Assembly: GCF_000269985.1 (NCBI RefSeq)
Contig: NC_016109.1
Span: forward strand, 4,092,001 to 4,156,000
Reading direction: 5' to 3'
Origin: Kitasatospora setae KM-6054
GTDB taxonomy: Bacteria > Actinomycetota > Actinomycetes > Streptomycetales > Streptomycetaceae
Length of the DNA stretch: 64,000 nt
Part shown: in pieces, positions 23,220-32,965 of the stretch
Layout of the letters: each line of letters starts with the position of its first letter
Numbering within the stretch: position 1 is the stretch's first letter
The notes under the pieces: generated by a model
Databases searched by the model: none
Seen by the model: only the letters and a program-made list of their open reading frames with translations
What the model was told of the DNA's origin: nothing
Translations under genes and position numbers: made by a program

Positions 23220-23888
23220 GTGCAGCAGTTCGCCACCCCCGCCCCGATCACCGTCGTCCTGGACGTCCCGGCCGGTCCGATCCGGTTCATCGCCGCCGAC
23301 CGCACCGACACCGTGGTCGAGCTCGGCCCCGCCGACCCGGCCAGGAGCCGGGACGCGAAGGCCGTCGAGCAGACCGAGGTGACCTTCGCCGAGGGCGTGC
23401 TGCGGATCGTCACCGACTCCGCCGCGCACCGCCTGCTCGGCCCGTCCGGCGCCGTGGAGGTCACCGTCCGACTGCCCGCCGGCTCGACCGTCCGGGCGAA
23501 GAGCGCGGACGGCCGGCTGCGGGGCGTGGGCCGACTCGGCGACGTCTCCTTCGAGGGCGCCCGGGGCACCGTGAAGCTCGACGAGGCGTCCGCCGCCCGC
23601 CTCGCCCTGCAGGACGGCGGCATCGAGGTCGGCCGCCTCACCGGCCCCGCCGAGATCGGCACCCAGCGCGGCGACATCACCGTCGCCGAGGCGGTGCGCG
23701 GCACGCTCGACCTCTCCACCAAGTCCGGCTCGATCTCGGTCGGCGTGACCCGCGGCGCCTCCGCCGCGCTGGACGCCGGCACCGGCCACGGCCGCGTCCA
23801 CAACGCCCTGCGCAACGCCGACGACGTCCCCGCGGTCACCATCCGCGCCACCACCGCGAACGGCGACATCTCCGCCCGCACGATCTGA
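23220..23888 (+). CDS. DUF4097 family beta-helix protein
   Basis: 222-residue DUF4097 (putative adhesin-like) protein of repeated beta strands: FATPAPITVVLDVPAGPIRF, LRIVTDSAAHRLLGPSGAVE, VRAKSADGRLRGVGRLGDVS, GDITVAEAVRGTLDLSTKSG, ATTANGDISARTI. No signal peptide, so cytoplasmic. It is the first gene of the cluster ahead of the DrrA/DrrB-like ABC transporter, a frequent streptomycete arrangement; its role there is unknown. GTG 23220 is the start. Confidence 0.85.
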   Translation: MQQFATPAPITVVLDVPAGPIRFIAADRTDTVVELGPADPARSRDAKAVEQTEVTFAEGVLRIVTDSAAHRLLGPSGAVEVTVRLPAGSTVRAKSADGRLRGVGRLGDVSFEGARGTVKLDEASAARLALQDGGIEVGRLTGPAEIGTQRGDITVAEAVRGTLDLSTKSGSISVGVTRGASAALDAGTGHGRVHNALRNADDVPAVTIRATTANGDISARTI

Positions 23889-23981
23889 CGCACCGTCACA
23901 CCGCAGGAACCGCAACGCCGCAACGCCCGCACCGCCGCACACCCCACCACCACCCCGCACACCCCACCAAGGGAGCTCCCC

Positions 23982-24976
<995 letters not shown>

Positions 24977-24980
<4 letters not shown>

Positions 24981-25753
24981 GCACGCTCGCCCTCGCCGTC
25001 CGCGACTCGTCCACCATGCTGCGGCGCAACCTGCTGCACGCCCGCCGCTACCCCTCGCTCACCCTGAACCTGCTGCTCACCCCGGTGATGCTGCTGCTGC
25101 TCTTCGTCTACGTCTTCGGCGGCGCGATGAGCGGCGGCCTCGGCCGCAGCGCCTACGTCGCCTACCTGGTGCCCGGCATCCTGCTGATGACCATCGGCTC
25201 CACCGTGGTCGGCACCGCCGTGTCGATGGCCACCGACATGAACGAGGGCATCGTCGCCCGGTTCCGCACCATGGCGATCCACCGCGGCTCGGTGCTGCTG
25301 GGCCGGGTGGCAGGCAGCGTGCTGCAGTCGGTGGCCAGCGTGGTGCTGGTCGGCGCGGTCGGGGTGGCGATCGGGTTCCGCTCGCACGACGCGAACGTGC
25401 TGGAGTGGCTGGCCGCGTTCGGCCTGCTGGTGTTCTTCTCGCTCGCCCTGACCTGGATCGCCGTCGGCATGGGCCTGGGCAGCCCCAGCGCGGAGGCCGC
25501 CAGCAACGCCGCGCTGCCGCTGATCCTGCTGCCGCTGATCTCCAGCGCGTTCGTCCCGCTGCACTCGATGCCCGGCTGGTTCCAGCCGATCGCCGAGTAC
25601 CAGCCCTTCACCCCCGCCATCGAGACCCTGCGCGGCCTGCTGCTCGGCACCCCGATCGGCGACAACTGGTGGATCGCCCTGCTCTGGTGCGCGGCCCTCA
25701 CCGTCCTCGGCTACCGCTGGTCCCGCGCGCAGTTCGACCGCGACCCGAAGTAA
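24977..25753 (+). CDS. ABC transporter permease (DrrB family)
   Basis: 258 residues with about six membrane segments (about 35-55, 65-85, 112-135, 145-170, 178-195, 228-245). ABC-2 type signature near the middle: ATDMNEGIVARFRTMAIHRG. Partner of the ATPase at 23982 through the ATGA overlap; together they form an efflux pump presumably derepressed when the GbsR/MarR regulator binds ligand. Confidence 0.93.
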
Positions 25754-25759
25754 CCGCCC

Positions 25760-25832
25760 GGCACGGCGGTACGGCACGGCGGCGCGCACCGGTCCCCCAC
25801 CGGTGCGCGCCGCCGTGCCGTACCGCCGTGCC
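25760..25832. terminator. Perfect 34-bp hairpin, bidirectional terminator
   Basis: The arms 25760-25793 and 25799-25832 are perfectly complementary over 34 bp, with a 5-nt CCCCC loop. It starts 7 bp after the permease stop and ends 22 bp before the 3' end of the convergent gene at 25855. The arms themselves contain an internal repeat (GGCACGGCGGTACGGCACGG). Confidence 0.8.
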
Positions 25833-25854
25833 GTACCGGGCCGGGCCGCCGTGG

Positions 25855-26652
25855 TCAGGGCGAGCCGACCGGCGGCCGCTCCGCCATGATCCGCCAGCCG
25901 GGCATCAGCGCGACCTCGGTGAGCTCGCCGACGGTCAGCAGCGGGTGCTCGGCGTACGGGCGGGTGCGGTCGGAGGCCGCGTCGACGTCGAAGCCGGCCG
26001 TGACCAGGCTGCCGTCCGTCCCGTACACCGCCACCGACCAGTGCGCGGGGTAGCCGCCCGCGCCGACGGGCGTGTCGGTCAGCACCACGGCCCCGTCCGG
26101 GCGGGCGGTGACGGTGCAGGACGCCCGGCCGCCGCAGTCCGGCGCGGGCCGGTAGGCGGTGCCGCGCGGCACCCCGGGGACGTGCGTCGCCTCGACCCGG
26201 ACGGTGCCGGTCCGGCCCCCGTCCTCGTTGGTGAAGACCGAGGTGACCAGGTAGACCGGTTCGAGCGTCACGCGGGTCGTCACCAGGTGCAGGCCGGCCG
26301 GCATCCGGAACCGCGCCTCGTCCACCGCCCGGTCCTCCCGGTAGCCGGACGCGGGCGCGGACGCGGGCGGCGGAGCGCTCCCGGTGTCCCCCCGGTCCTC
26401 CCCCACCTCGTTCAGCACCGCCAGCCCGCCCTTCGCCACCAGCAGTGCGGCACCGAACGCCAGCCCCCAGACCAGCCGACGCCGACGCCCCCCGTCGGCC
26501 CCGCCCGGGTGCGGGTACGCCCCCGTCCCCCCGGCCGGTGGCGCCGGGTACTCGCGCGGGGCCCACGGGTTCGGCTCGGCCGCGGGCGCGGGCGCGGCTG
26601 CCGGCTCGGCTGCGGGTTCGGTGCGGACGCCGTCCGCGGTCTCTCGGCTCAC
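25855..26652 (-). CDS. Membrane protein paralogous to the sigma-operon protein
   Basis: 265 residues; starts VSRETADGVRTEPAAEPAAA, then a Pro/Ala/Gly-rich cytoplasmic region, one membrane segment (RLVWGLAFGAALLVAKGGLA, about 60-80) and an external domain. That domain contains DCGGRASCTVTARPDGAVVL and ends LTVGELTEVALMPGWRIM, paralogous to the 26740 product (DCTGQGFCAIDTRPDG, VTKEEVVEAALSEGWHAL). The upstream promoter motif is the same as that of the sigma gene. Role unknown; perhaps an envelope-stress sensor or regulon member. GTG 26652 sits very close to its SD-like GGGGAGGG. Confidence 0.7.
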   Translation of the reverse strand: MSRETADGVRTEPAAEPAAAPAPAAEPNPWAPREYPAPPAGGTGAYPHPGGADGGRRRRLVWGLAFGAALLVAKGGLAVLNEVGEDRGDTGSAPPPASAPASGYREDRAVDEARFRMPAGLHLVTTRVTLEPVYLVTSVFTNEDGGRTGTVRVEATHVPGVPRGTAYRPAPDCGGRASCTVTARPDGAVVLTDTPVGAGGYPAHWSVAVYGTDGSLVTAGFDVDAASDRTRPYAEHPLLTVGELTEVALMPGWRIMAERPPVGSP

Positions 26653-26660
26653 ACCCTCCC

Positions 26661-26689
26661 CACGCACCGGCCGCCCCGGAAGGTTGTCA
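26661..26689 (-). promoter_or_regulatory. ECF-type promoter
   Basis: TGACAACCTT (26689-26680) and CGTG (26664-26661), 15 bp apart, upstream of the gene starting at 26652. The same motif with identical spacing precedes the ECF sigma gene. Confidence 0.65.
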
Positions 26690-26739
26690 CCCGCCGGAGG
26701 AACCAACGGCCGGTACGCGCCGCCCGTCCGGCGCGCCGG

Positions 26740-27558
26740 TCAGGACGGGCCGGGCGCCGGGGCGACCAGGGCGTGCCAGCCTTCGGAGAGGGCCGCCTCG
26801 ACCACCTCCTCCTTGGTCACCTTCACGCCGCCGGCGCGCGCGGCGGCGTCGGAGCCGCTCTCGCTCAGGTAGACCGCGGCCAGCGTGCTGCCGTCCGGGC
26901 GGAAGACGAACACCTTCGCGGTCCGCAGCTCGCCGTCGACCTCCGGCGGGATCTGGGTCTGCACCTTGGTGCCGTCCGGCCGGGTGTCGATCGCGCAGAA
27001 GCCCTGGCCCGTGCAGTCGGCGTGGGAGAGCAGTTGGCCGCTGCTGACCGGCGCGCCGCCCGTCTTCCGCACGTCCAGGTACAGCGTCCCGATCGTGGCC
27101 GCGCCCGACTTGACCTCGTAGGTGCCGAGGATCCGGGGCGGGGAGGGGTACGCGAAACCGTAGACGTACGTGAACTTCGCCGGCATCGCGATGTCCGCGC
27201 CGAACTTCCCCGCCTCGGGCGGCCGCGAGGCGGACGGCGAGGGCGAGGCGGACGGCGAGGGCGAGGCGGACGGCGTCCCGGAAGGCGACGCGGAGGCGGT
27301 GGCGGACGGCGACGGGCTGCCCCCGTGCGCGGGCCCCCGACCGGAGGAGCGGGCCGGGCCGGCGGCGAGGACCATCGAGGTGGTGGCGACCACGGCCGCG
27401 ACCGCGGTGACCGCCCCGACCAGCGCGGTGGCGTTGCGGCGCCGCCTGCGGCGGCGGCCCAGCCGGAGCAGGTCGGCCACCGGGGCGGGGCCGGGCGGCG
27501 GCTGGCGGTCCTTCAGCGCCTGGAGGGCCTGGGAGAGCTCGTCGTACTCGGTGCTCAT
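26740..27558 (-). CDS. Sigma-operon membrane protein, candidate anti-sigma
   Basis: 272 residues. N-terminal cytoplasmic helix (MSTEYDELSQALQALKDRQP), an arginine run (LLRLGRRRRRRRNA), one membrane segment (about 43-66), a Ser/Pro-rich stretch (about 80-112) and an external domain with DCTGQGFCAIDTRPDGTKVQ. It starts in the sigma stop codon (ATGA), as many anti-sigma factors do, but lacks the HxxxCxxC zinc motif. It could be an anti-sigma of a divergent type or simply a regulon product. Confidence 0.7.
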   Translation of the reverse strand: MSTEYDELSQALQALKDRQPPPGPAPVADLLRLGRRRRRRRNATALVGAVTAVAAVVATTSMVLAAGPARSSGRGPAHGGSPSPSATASASPSGTPSASPSPSASPSPSASRPPEAGKFGADIAMPAKFTYVYGFAYPSPPRILGTYEVKSGAATIGTLYLDVRKTGGAPVSSGQLLSHADCTGQGFCAIDTRPDGTKVQTQIPPEVDGELRTAKVFVFRPDGSTLAAVYLSESGSDAAARAGGVKVTKEEVVEAALSEGWHALVAPAPGPS

Positions 27559-28073
27559 CGGGCAGCCACCTCCTGGTGCTTCCACCACGTCCCCGACAGG
27601 ACCGTGCGCAGGCGGGTCATAGCCCGCGCGTGGTGACTCTTCACGGTGCCCACCGAACAGCCGAGGACGGCGGCGGTGTCCTTCTCCGTCAGGTCCTCGA
27701 CGTAGCGGAGGACCACCACGGCGCGCTGCTTGAGCGGCAGCGCCCGCAGGGCGCGGTGCAGCGCGTCCGCGGTGTCGTCGTCGGCCGGGCCGGAGTGGCC
27801 GGACGCCGGCTCCGGGATCTCGGCGGTGAGCGTCTCCCGGCGGAACCTGCGCCAGCGGCTGATGTTGCCGTTGACCAGCATCCGCCGCAGGTACGCGTGC
27901 GGGTCGTCCACGCTGACCCGCTGCCAGCGCACGTACAGCTTGACCAGGCAGTCCTGGAGCAGTTCCTCCCCCAGGTCGCGGTTGCCCGCTATCAGCGTGG
28001 CCGTCCGCAGGTGCCGCGGCCACGCCTCCTCGACGAAGGCCGCGTAGGCGTCGTCCTCGGTTTCTCGACTCAC
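27555..28073 (-). CDS. ECF sigma factor (SigE-family type)
   Basis: 172-residue extracytoplasmic-function sigma factor. Region 2 (FVEEAWPRHLRTATLIAGNR, LGEELLQDCLVKLYVRWQRV, DPHAYLRRMLVNGNISRWRR) and region 4 (LKQRAVVVLRYVEDLTEKDT, VLGCSVGTVKSHHARAMTRL) are complete. GTG 28073 is chosen: GAGGG precedes it and the upstream ECF promoter leaves almost no leader. Its own promoter motif recurs at 26661, so it probably activates itself and the paralogous membrane protein gene. Confidence 0.92.
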   Translation of the reverse strand: MSRETEDDAYAAFVEEAWPRHLRTATLIAGNRDLGEELLQDCLVKLYVRWQRVSVDDPHAYLRRMLVNGNISRWRRFRRETLTAEIPEPASGHSGPADDDTADALHRALRALPLKQRAVVVLRYVEDLTEKDTAAVLGCSVGTVKSHHARAMTRLRTVLSGTWWKHQEVAAR

Positions 28074-28081
28074 AACACCCT

Positions 28082-28110
28082 CACGTCCCGCCCGCGCCGA
28101 AAGGTTGTCA
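28082..28110 (-). promoter_or_regulatory. ECF-type promoter of the sigma gene
   Basis: TGACAACCTT (28110-28101) and CGTG (28085-28082), 15 bp apart, and start codon 9 bp beyond. The geometry is identical to the 26661 site. Confidence 0.65.
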
Positions 28111-28267
28111 GCGAATCTCCCGGGCCGCGGCCAGTCTTCCGGACCGCGGCCAGTCTCCCGGACCGCCCCGCCTCGTCCCGCCACCGTGCGGAACCGAACG
28201 ACCTTTCCGCGGAGTCCTGTTGACGGAAGCGACCCGACCCGGGTCCGTTCCCCCGGAGGCTGGTTCC

Positions 28268-28693
28268 GTGGCGGTGCTGTTCTGCTGGCTCGTGCTCGTC
28301 CCCGTGCTGCTGTGGGTGTCCGTCACCCTGCTGGTCCGGTCGGTCCGCGCGGCGCTCGACCGGCGCTGGCTGCGGTTGTCGGCCCTGCTGCCGGCCGGGG
28401 CGGCCGTGCTGTCGGCCGGGCTGCTCCTGCTGCTGCTCTCGTTCGCGGTCTACTCGGCGGGCTCCGGCGGCACCGACTCCAGCCCGCCGATCCCCTGCCG
28501 GGTGCCCGGCCGGCCCGCCCTCGACGTCGTCGACCACCGGATCGACGTGTTCCCGACCGTCGGCCTCTCCTGCGTCCTCCCCGACGGCTCGTCCTACCGC
28601 AGCGATGACGTCCCGGCCGGCCTGACCCCGCTGACCGCCGCCCTCGCCCTGCTCGCCGCCGCCGCCCGGTACGCCGACCGCCGCCGCCCCTGA
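28268..28693 (+). CDS. Small two-segment membrane protein, unknown
   Basis: 141 residues. Two membrane segments (FCWLVLVPVLLWVSVTLLVR near the N-terminus and LLPAGAAVLSAGLLLLLLSF near 45), then an external Pro/Gly-rich domain with two cysteines (PCRVPGRP and LSCVLPDGSSYR), ending with a third hydrophobic stretch (LTPLTAALALLAAAARY). GTG 28268 has GGAGG at 8 bp; a TTG at 28220 is less likely. No family recognised. Confidence 0.65.
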   Translation: MAVLFCWLVLVPVLLWVSVTLLVRSVRAALDRRWLRLSALLPAGAAVLSAGLLLLLLSFAVYSAGSGGTDSSPPIPCRVPGRPALDVVDHRIDVFPTVGLSCVLPDGSSYRSDDVPAGLTPLTAALALLAAAARYADRRRP

Positions 28694-28829
28694 TCGCACC
28701 CCTGAGCCCGCCCCCGGGCCCGGTTCCGGGGCGGCTCGGGGTGTGTCCCGGATGCCGCCGGGCCGGCCCGGGCGGAAGACTTCTCGACGTCAGGAAGCAC
28801 GCGGGACAACGGAGTCGAGGAGTACGGGG

Positions 28830-30050
28830 ATGGGCGCGAGGACGACGGGACGCCGGCTGGCGGCCACGGCGGCGATCGGCGCGCTGGTGGTGGCGCTGAC
28901 CGCCGGGGCGGCCGGGGCCGCGCCGGTCGCGGGGCACCGTGGCGGGCCGGACGCGGCCGCGTTGCGGGCCTCGATCGCCGACCTGTCCGGCGCGGGGGCG
29001 ACCAGCGCGGTGGTGCTGGCCGACGGCGAGGGGGGCCGCTGGAGCGGCACCTCCGGCACCGGCGACCCGGCGACCGGCCGGCCGGTGAAGGCGGACGGGC
29101 GGTTCCGGATCGGCAGCATCTCCAAGGTCTTCACCGCGACGGTGCTGCTGCAACTGGCCGCCGAGCACCGGATCGACCTGGACGGCACCGTCCAGCACTA
29201 CCTGCCGGACGCCCTGCCGGCGGGCTACCCGCCGGTGACGGTCCGCCAGCTGCTGAACCACACCAGCGGCCTGCCCGGCGGCGACGGCCTGCTCGCCCCG
29301 GACGGCAGCGCCGACGACGGCGGGGCCGCCTGGTTCGCCGCGCACGCCGCCGACCGCTGGACGCCCCGGCAGGTGCTCGACACGCTGGCCGGGGAGCCGA
29401 TGGGGTTCGCCCCGGGCACCGCCCAGCAGTACAACGGCGTCAACTACTTCCTGGCGGGCCTGCTGGTCGAGCGGGTCACCGGCCGGAGCTTCGAGCGGGA
29501 GGTCACCGAGCGGGTGCTGCGCCCGCTGGGCCTGCGGCGCACCTCGGTGCCCGCCGCCACCGACACCGCCCTGCCGGACCCGTCCGCGCACGCTGTGCTG
29601 GCCGTGCCGCGGGCCGGCGGCGGCAGCGACCTGGTGGACGTCACCCGGCAGAGCCCGTGGCCGTGGGCCGAGGGCGGCATGGTCTCCACCGCGCCCGACC
29701 TGGACCGCTTCCTGTCGGCGCTGCTGCGCGGCGAGCTGCTGCCGCCCGCCCAGCAGGCCGAGCTGTTCGCCGTCCCGGACGTGCCGAACTTCCGCAACAA
29801 GAACTGCGACCTCGGCCCGACCGCCGGACGGGCCTGCTTCAGCACCGGCCTGATGCGCTTCACCCCGGCGCCCGGCGTCGAGCTGTGGGGCAAGACCGGC
29901 AGCCGCCCGGGCTACACCAGCGCGGTGTTCGCCACCCGGGACGCCTCCCGCGAGCTGGTGTACTCCTTCACTCCGACCTCCCGGCAGGGCGTCCCGTTCC
30001 CCGACCAGTACCGGGTCGCCGCCGCCGCGTTCGACCTGCCCGCGCTCTGA
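28830..30050 (+). CDS. Secreted serine hydrolase (beta-lactamase/DD-peptidase family)
   Basis: 406 residues with a signal peptide (LAATAAIGALVVALTAGAAG, cleavage near residue 31). Class C-like penicillin-recognising fold: SISK (S96, K99) is the catalytic SxxK, HTSGLPGG follows, the second motif is YNG (Y201) in place of the usual YxN, and WGKTGSRPG carries the KTG triad. Similar to the R61 DD-carboxypeptidase/esterase EstB group. GAGGAG precedes ATG 28830. It stands alone with a strong terminator behind it. Confidence 0.9.
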   Translation: MGARTTGRRLAATAAIGALVVALTAGAAGAAPVAGHRGGPDAAALRASIADLSGAGATSAVVLADGEGGRWSGTSGTGDPATGRPVKADGRFRIGSISKVFTATVLLQLAAEHRIDLDGTVQHYLPDALPAGYPPVTVRQLLNHTSGLPGGDGLLAPDGSADDGGAAWFAAHAADRWTPRQVLDTLAGEPMGFAPGTAQQYNGVNYFLAGLLVERVTGRSFEREVTERVLRPLGLRRTSVPAATDTALPDPSAHAVLAVPRAGGGSDLVDVTRQSPWPWAEGGMVSTAPDLDRFLSALLRGELLPPAQQAELFAVPDVPNFRNKNCDLGPTAGRACFSTGLMRFTPAPGVELWGKTGSRPGYTSAVFATRDASRELVYSFTPTSRQGVPFPDQYRVAAAAFDLPAL

Positions 30051-30068
30051 CCGCCGGCCCGGACGCGC

Positions 30069-30101
30069 GGGGCCCGCACCGTGCCGCACGGTGCGGGCCC
30101 C
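30069..30101. terminator. 15-bp hairpin between convergent genes
   Basis: GGGGCCCGCACCGTG (30069-30083) pairs perfectly with CACGGTGCGGGCCCC (30087-30101) around a CCG loop, between the serine hydrolase and gap. Just beyond it CAGCTCGCGGCGT is repeated three times with small changes (about 30110-30152). Confidence 0.8.
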
Positions 30102-30140
30102 GGCCGTCGCGGCGTCAGCTCGCGGCGTCAGCTCGCGGTG

Positions 30141-31139
30141 TCAGCTCGCGGCGAGCAGTTCCAGGGTGTCGATCACCCGGTTCGAGAAGCCCCACTCGTT
30201 GTCGTACCAGGCGACCACCTTGATGTGGCGGCCGTCGACCCGGGTCAGTTCGGAGTCGAAGATCGAGGACGCCGGGTTGCCGGTGATGTCGGAGGAGACC
30301 AGCGGGTCCTCCGAGTACTCCAGCACGCCCGCCAGCTTGCCGGCGGCGGCCTCGCGGTAGGCGGCGAGCACCTCCTCGCGGGTGACGTCGCGGGCGACGA
30401 CGGTGTTCAGCTCGACGATCGAGCCGACCGGCACCGGCACCCGGATCGAGTCGCCGGAGAGCTTGCCGTCCAGCTGCGGCAGCACCAGGCCGATCGCCTT
30501 GGCGGCGCCGGTGGTGGTCGGGACGATGTTGACGGCGGCGGCGCGGGCCCGGCGCGGGTCGCGGTGCGGGCCGTCCTGGAGGTTCTGCTCCTGGGTGTAG
30601 GCGTGCACGGTGGTCATGAACCCGTGCTCGATGCCGGCGAGTTCGTCGAGGACGGCGGCCAGCGGGGCGAGCGCGTTGGTGGTGCAGGACGCGTTGGAGA
30701 CGATGGTGTGCGCGGCCGGGTCGTACGCCTCGGTGTTGACGCCGTAGGCGAGCGTCACGTCGGCGCCGTCGGACGGCGCGGAGACCAGGACCTTCTTCGC
30801 GCCGGCGGCCAGGTGGGCGCGGGCGGCGTCGGCGGAGGTGAACCGGCCGGTGGCCTCCAGCACGATGTCGACGCCGAGCTCGGCCCAGGGCAGGTCGGCC
30901 GGGTTCCGCTCGGCGAGGACCTTGATCCGGCGGCCGTCGACCACCAGGGTGTCGCCCTCGACGGCGACCGGGCGGCCGAGCCGGCCCGAGGTGGTGTCGT
31001 AGGCGAGCAGCCGGCCGAGCGCGGTGGGCTCGGTCAGGTCGTTGACGGCGACGACCTCCAGCTTGCTGTCGCGCTCCAGCAGGGCGCGCAGCACGTTGCG
31101 GCCGATCCGGCCGAATCCGTTGACGGCGATGCGGGTCAT
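30141..31139 (-). CDS. gap: Glyceraldehyde-3-phosphate dehydrogenase
   Basis: 332-residue type I GAPDH of glycolysis. NAD-binding: MTRIAVNGFGRIGRNVLRAL; catalytic SNASCTTN (C152); HAYTQEQ with the catalytic His; and WYDNEWGFSNRV near the C-terminus. Length matches the family. ATG 31139 is the conserved start. Not next to pgk/tpi, so this may be one of several gap paralogues carried by streptomycetes. Confidence 0.96.
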   Translation of the reverse strand: MTRIAVNGFGRIGRNVLRALLERDSKLEVVAVNDLTEPTALGRLLAYDTTSGRLGRPVAVEGDTLVVDGRRIKVLAERNPADLPWAELGVDIVLEATGRFTSADAARAHLAAGAKKVLVSAPSDGADVTLAYGVNTEAYDPAAHTIVSNASCTTNALAPLAAVLDELAGIEHGFMTTVHAYTQEQNLQDGPHRDPRRARAAAVNIVPTTTGAAKAIGLVLPQLDGKLSGDSIRVPVPVGSIVELNTVVARDVTREEVLAAYREAAAGKLAGVLEYSEDPLVSSDITGNPASSIFDSELTRVDGRHIKVVAWYDNEWGFSNRVIDTLELLAAS

Positions 31140-31274
31140 GAGTGGTGCCCTTCTCTGCGGCTCTCGCGCGGTGTTCCTGCGGGGTGGTGACTCCACTCTC
31201 GCTCGCCGGGGAGGGCGGTGGCAGTGGCACCCGTGCCACGGTTCGCAAGGATCGTGCCAGCGGCGGGAGGGCGC

Positions 31275-32231
31275 CTACTCGCCCTTCGCGAAGGTCCTGC
31301 GGTACTCGCTGGGCGTGGTCCCGAGGATCTGCTGGAAGTGCGCGCGCAGGTTGGCGCCGGTGCCCAGGCCGGTCTCGGCGGCGATCCGCTCGACGCTGTG
31401 CCCGGAGCGTTCCAGCAGCTCCCGGGCCAGGTCGACGCGGGCCCGCAGCACCCACTGCATCGGCGTGTAGCCGGTGTCCTCGACGAACCGCCGGGAGAAG
31501 GTGCGCGGCGAGACGGCGGCGTGCCGGGCGAGCGTGCGCACCGTGAGCGGCCCGTCCAGCCGGTGCAGCGCCCACTCCCGGGTGGCCGCGAACCGCTCGC
31601 CGACCGGCTCGGGCAGGCTGCGCGGCACGTACTGCGCCTGGCCGCCGCTGCGGTAGGGCGCGGCGACCAGCCGGCGCGCGGTGTGGTTGGACGCGGCCAC
31701 CCCGAGGTCGCCGCGCAGCACGTGCAGGCACAGGTCGATGCCGGACGCGGCGCCCGCCGAGGTCAGCATCCGGCCCTCGTCGACGAACAGCACGTTCTCG
31801 TCGACCCGCACCTTCGGGTACTTGGCGGCCAGCGCCCGGGTGTAGTGCCAGTGCGTGGTGGCCCGGCGCCCGTCCAGCAGGCCGGTCGCGGCCAGCGCGA
31901 ACGCCCCGGTGGAGATCGCGGCCAGCCGGGCGCCGCGCGCGTGCGCGGCGCACAGCGCGTCGACCACGGCGGGCGGCGGGTCGTCCCGGTCGGGGTGCCG
32001 GTAGCCGGGCACGAACACCGACTCGGCCCACTCCAGCGCCTCCAGCCCGTGCGCCACGTGGTACGACAGGCCGTCCCCGCCCGCGACCAGCCCGGGCGCC
32101 GCACCGCACACCCGCACCTCGTACGGCATGCTGCCGCGGGTGGAGAACACCTGCGCCGGGATCCCGACGTCGAGCGGCTTGGCGCCGTCCAGGACCAGCA
32201 CGGCCACCCGGCGCAGACGAGGAGCTGACAT
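31275..32231 (-). CDS. GlxA-type AraC regulator with DJ-1/PfpI-like domain
   Basis: 318 residues: N-terminal DJ-1/PfpI-like amidotransferase domain (RRVAVLVLDGAKPLDVGIPA to about 185) without a catalytic Cys at the usual nucleophile elbow (AISTGAFALAATGLLDG), so it is a sensing domain; C-terminal AraC double HTH (LTVRTLARHAAVSPRTFSRR, GYTPMQWVLRARVDLARELL). Upstream of gap on the same strand with 135 bp between; coregulation is possible but not shown. Confidence 0.93.
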   Translation of the reverse strand: MSAPRLRRVAVLVLDGAKPLDVGIPAQVFSTRGSMPYEVRVCGAAPGLVAGGDGLSYHVAHGLEALEWAESVFVPGYRHPDRDDPPPAVVDALCAAHARGARLAAISTGAFALAATGLLDGRRATTHWHYTRALAAKYPKVRVDENVLFVDEGRMLTSAGAASGIDLCLHVLRGDLGVAASNHTARRLVAAPYRSGGQAQYVPRSLPEPVGERFAATREWALHRLDGPLTVRTLARHAAVSPRTFSRRFVEDTGYTPMQWVLRARVDLARELLERSGHSVERIAAETGLGTGANLRAHFQQILGTTPSEYRRTFAKGE

Positions 32232-32295
32232 CCGCTCAGCGTAGGCGCGCCGGCCCCGGGCGCGCCGCCGGGGAGCCGGCCGCCGCCCGCCCGGG

Positions 32296-32901
32296 TCAGC
32301 CCATGCTCTTCTGCCCGTCCAGGGACTCCCGGATGATGTCGGCGTGCCCGGCGTGCTGGGCGGTCTCGGCGATGATCTGCAGCACGGTGCGCCGGGCCGA
32401 CCAGCGCGCGCCGGGCTCGAACCACGGCGCGGACGGCAGCGGGTGCGAGGCGTTCAGGTCGGCCAGGCCGAGCAGCAGCTCGTCGGTGCCGCGGGCCACC
32501 GCCTCGTACGCGGTGAGCACGCCGAGCAGGGTCTCGCCGGGCAGCAGCCGGAACTCCTTCACCCGCTCCTCGAAGTCGGCCTCGCTCATCGCGTGGAAGT
32601 CGGGCATCGCCGCCGGGCCGACCGCGATGAACGCCGACCAGGCCCGCTCCACCGAGGTGACGTGCTTGATCAGGCCGCCGACGGTCAGCTCGCTGACGGT
32701 GGTGCGGCGGGCGGCCTGCTCGTCGTCCAGGCCGCGGGCGGTGAACTTCAGGAAGTGCCGGGACGCGCGGAGCTGCGCGACCAGGTCGGAGTGCTCGGGG
32801 GTCGGGCCCTCGACGGTGGAGGCGGGGTACTGGCCCTCGGCGGTCTCGACGGCCTCGACGGTCTCGGTGCTCTCGACGGCCTGCGGGGTCTGGGTGCTCA
32901 T
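32296..32901 (-). CDS. DinB family protein
   Basis: 201 residues with an acidic, low-complexity N-terminal 35 residues and a DinB-like four-helix domain (LVAQLRASRHFLKFTARGLD, VSELTVGGLIKHVTSVERAW, AETAQHAGHADIIRESLDGQ). The His residues of GGLIKH and QHAGH are the metal ligands of the family (mycothiol-dependent enzymes). A paralogue is at 37034. It is divergent from a WYL regulator, which may control it. GGAGAGG precedes ATG 32901. Confidence 0.88.
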   Translation of the reverse strand: MSTQTPQAVESTETVEAVETAEGQYPASTVEGPTPEHSDLVAQLRASRHFLKFTARGLDDEQAARRTTVSELTVGGLIKHVTSVERAWSAFIAVGPAAMPDFHAMSEADFEERVKEFRLLPGETLLGVLTAYEAVARGTDELLLGLADLNASHPLPSAPWFEPGARWSARRTVLQIIAETAQHAGHADIIRESLDGQKSMG

Positions 32902-32965
32902 GGGTGTCGCCTCTCCGGTCGCGGTGCGCTGCCTTGCTCTCGCTTCGTGTTCCACACTACGGAGC

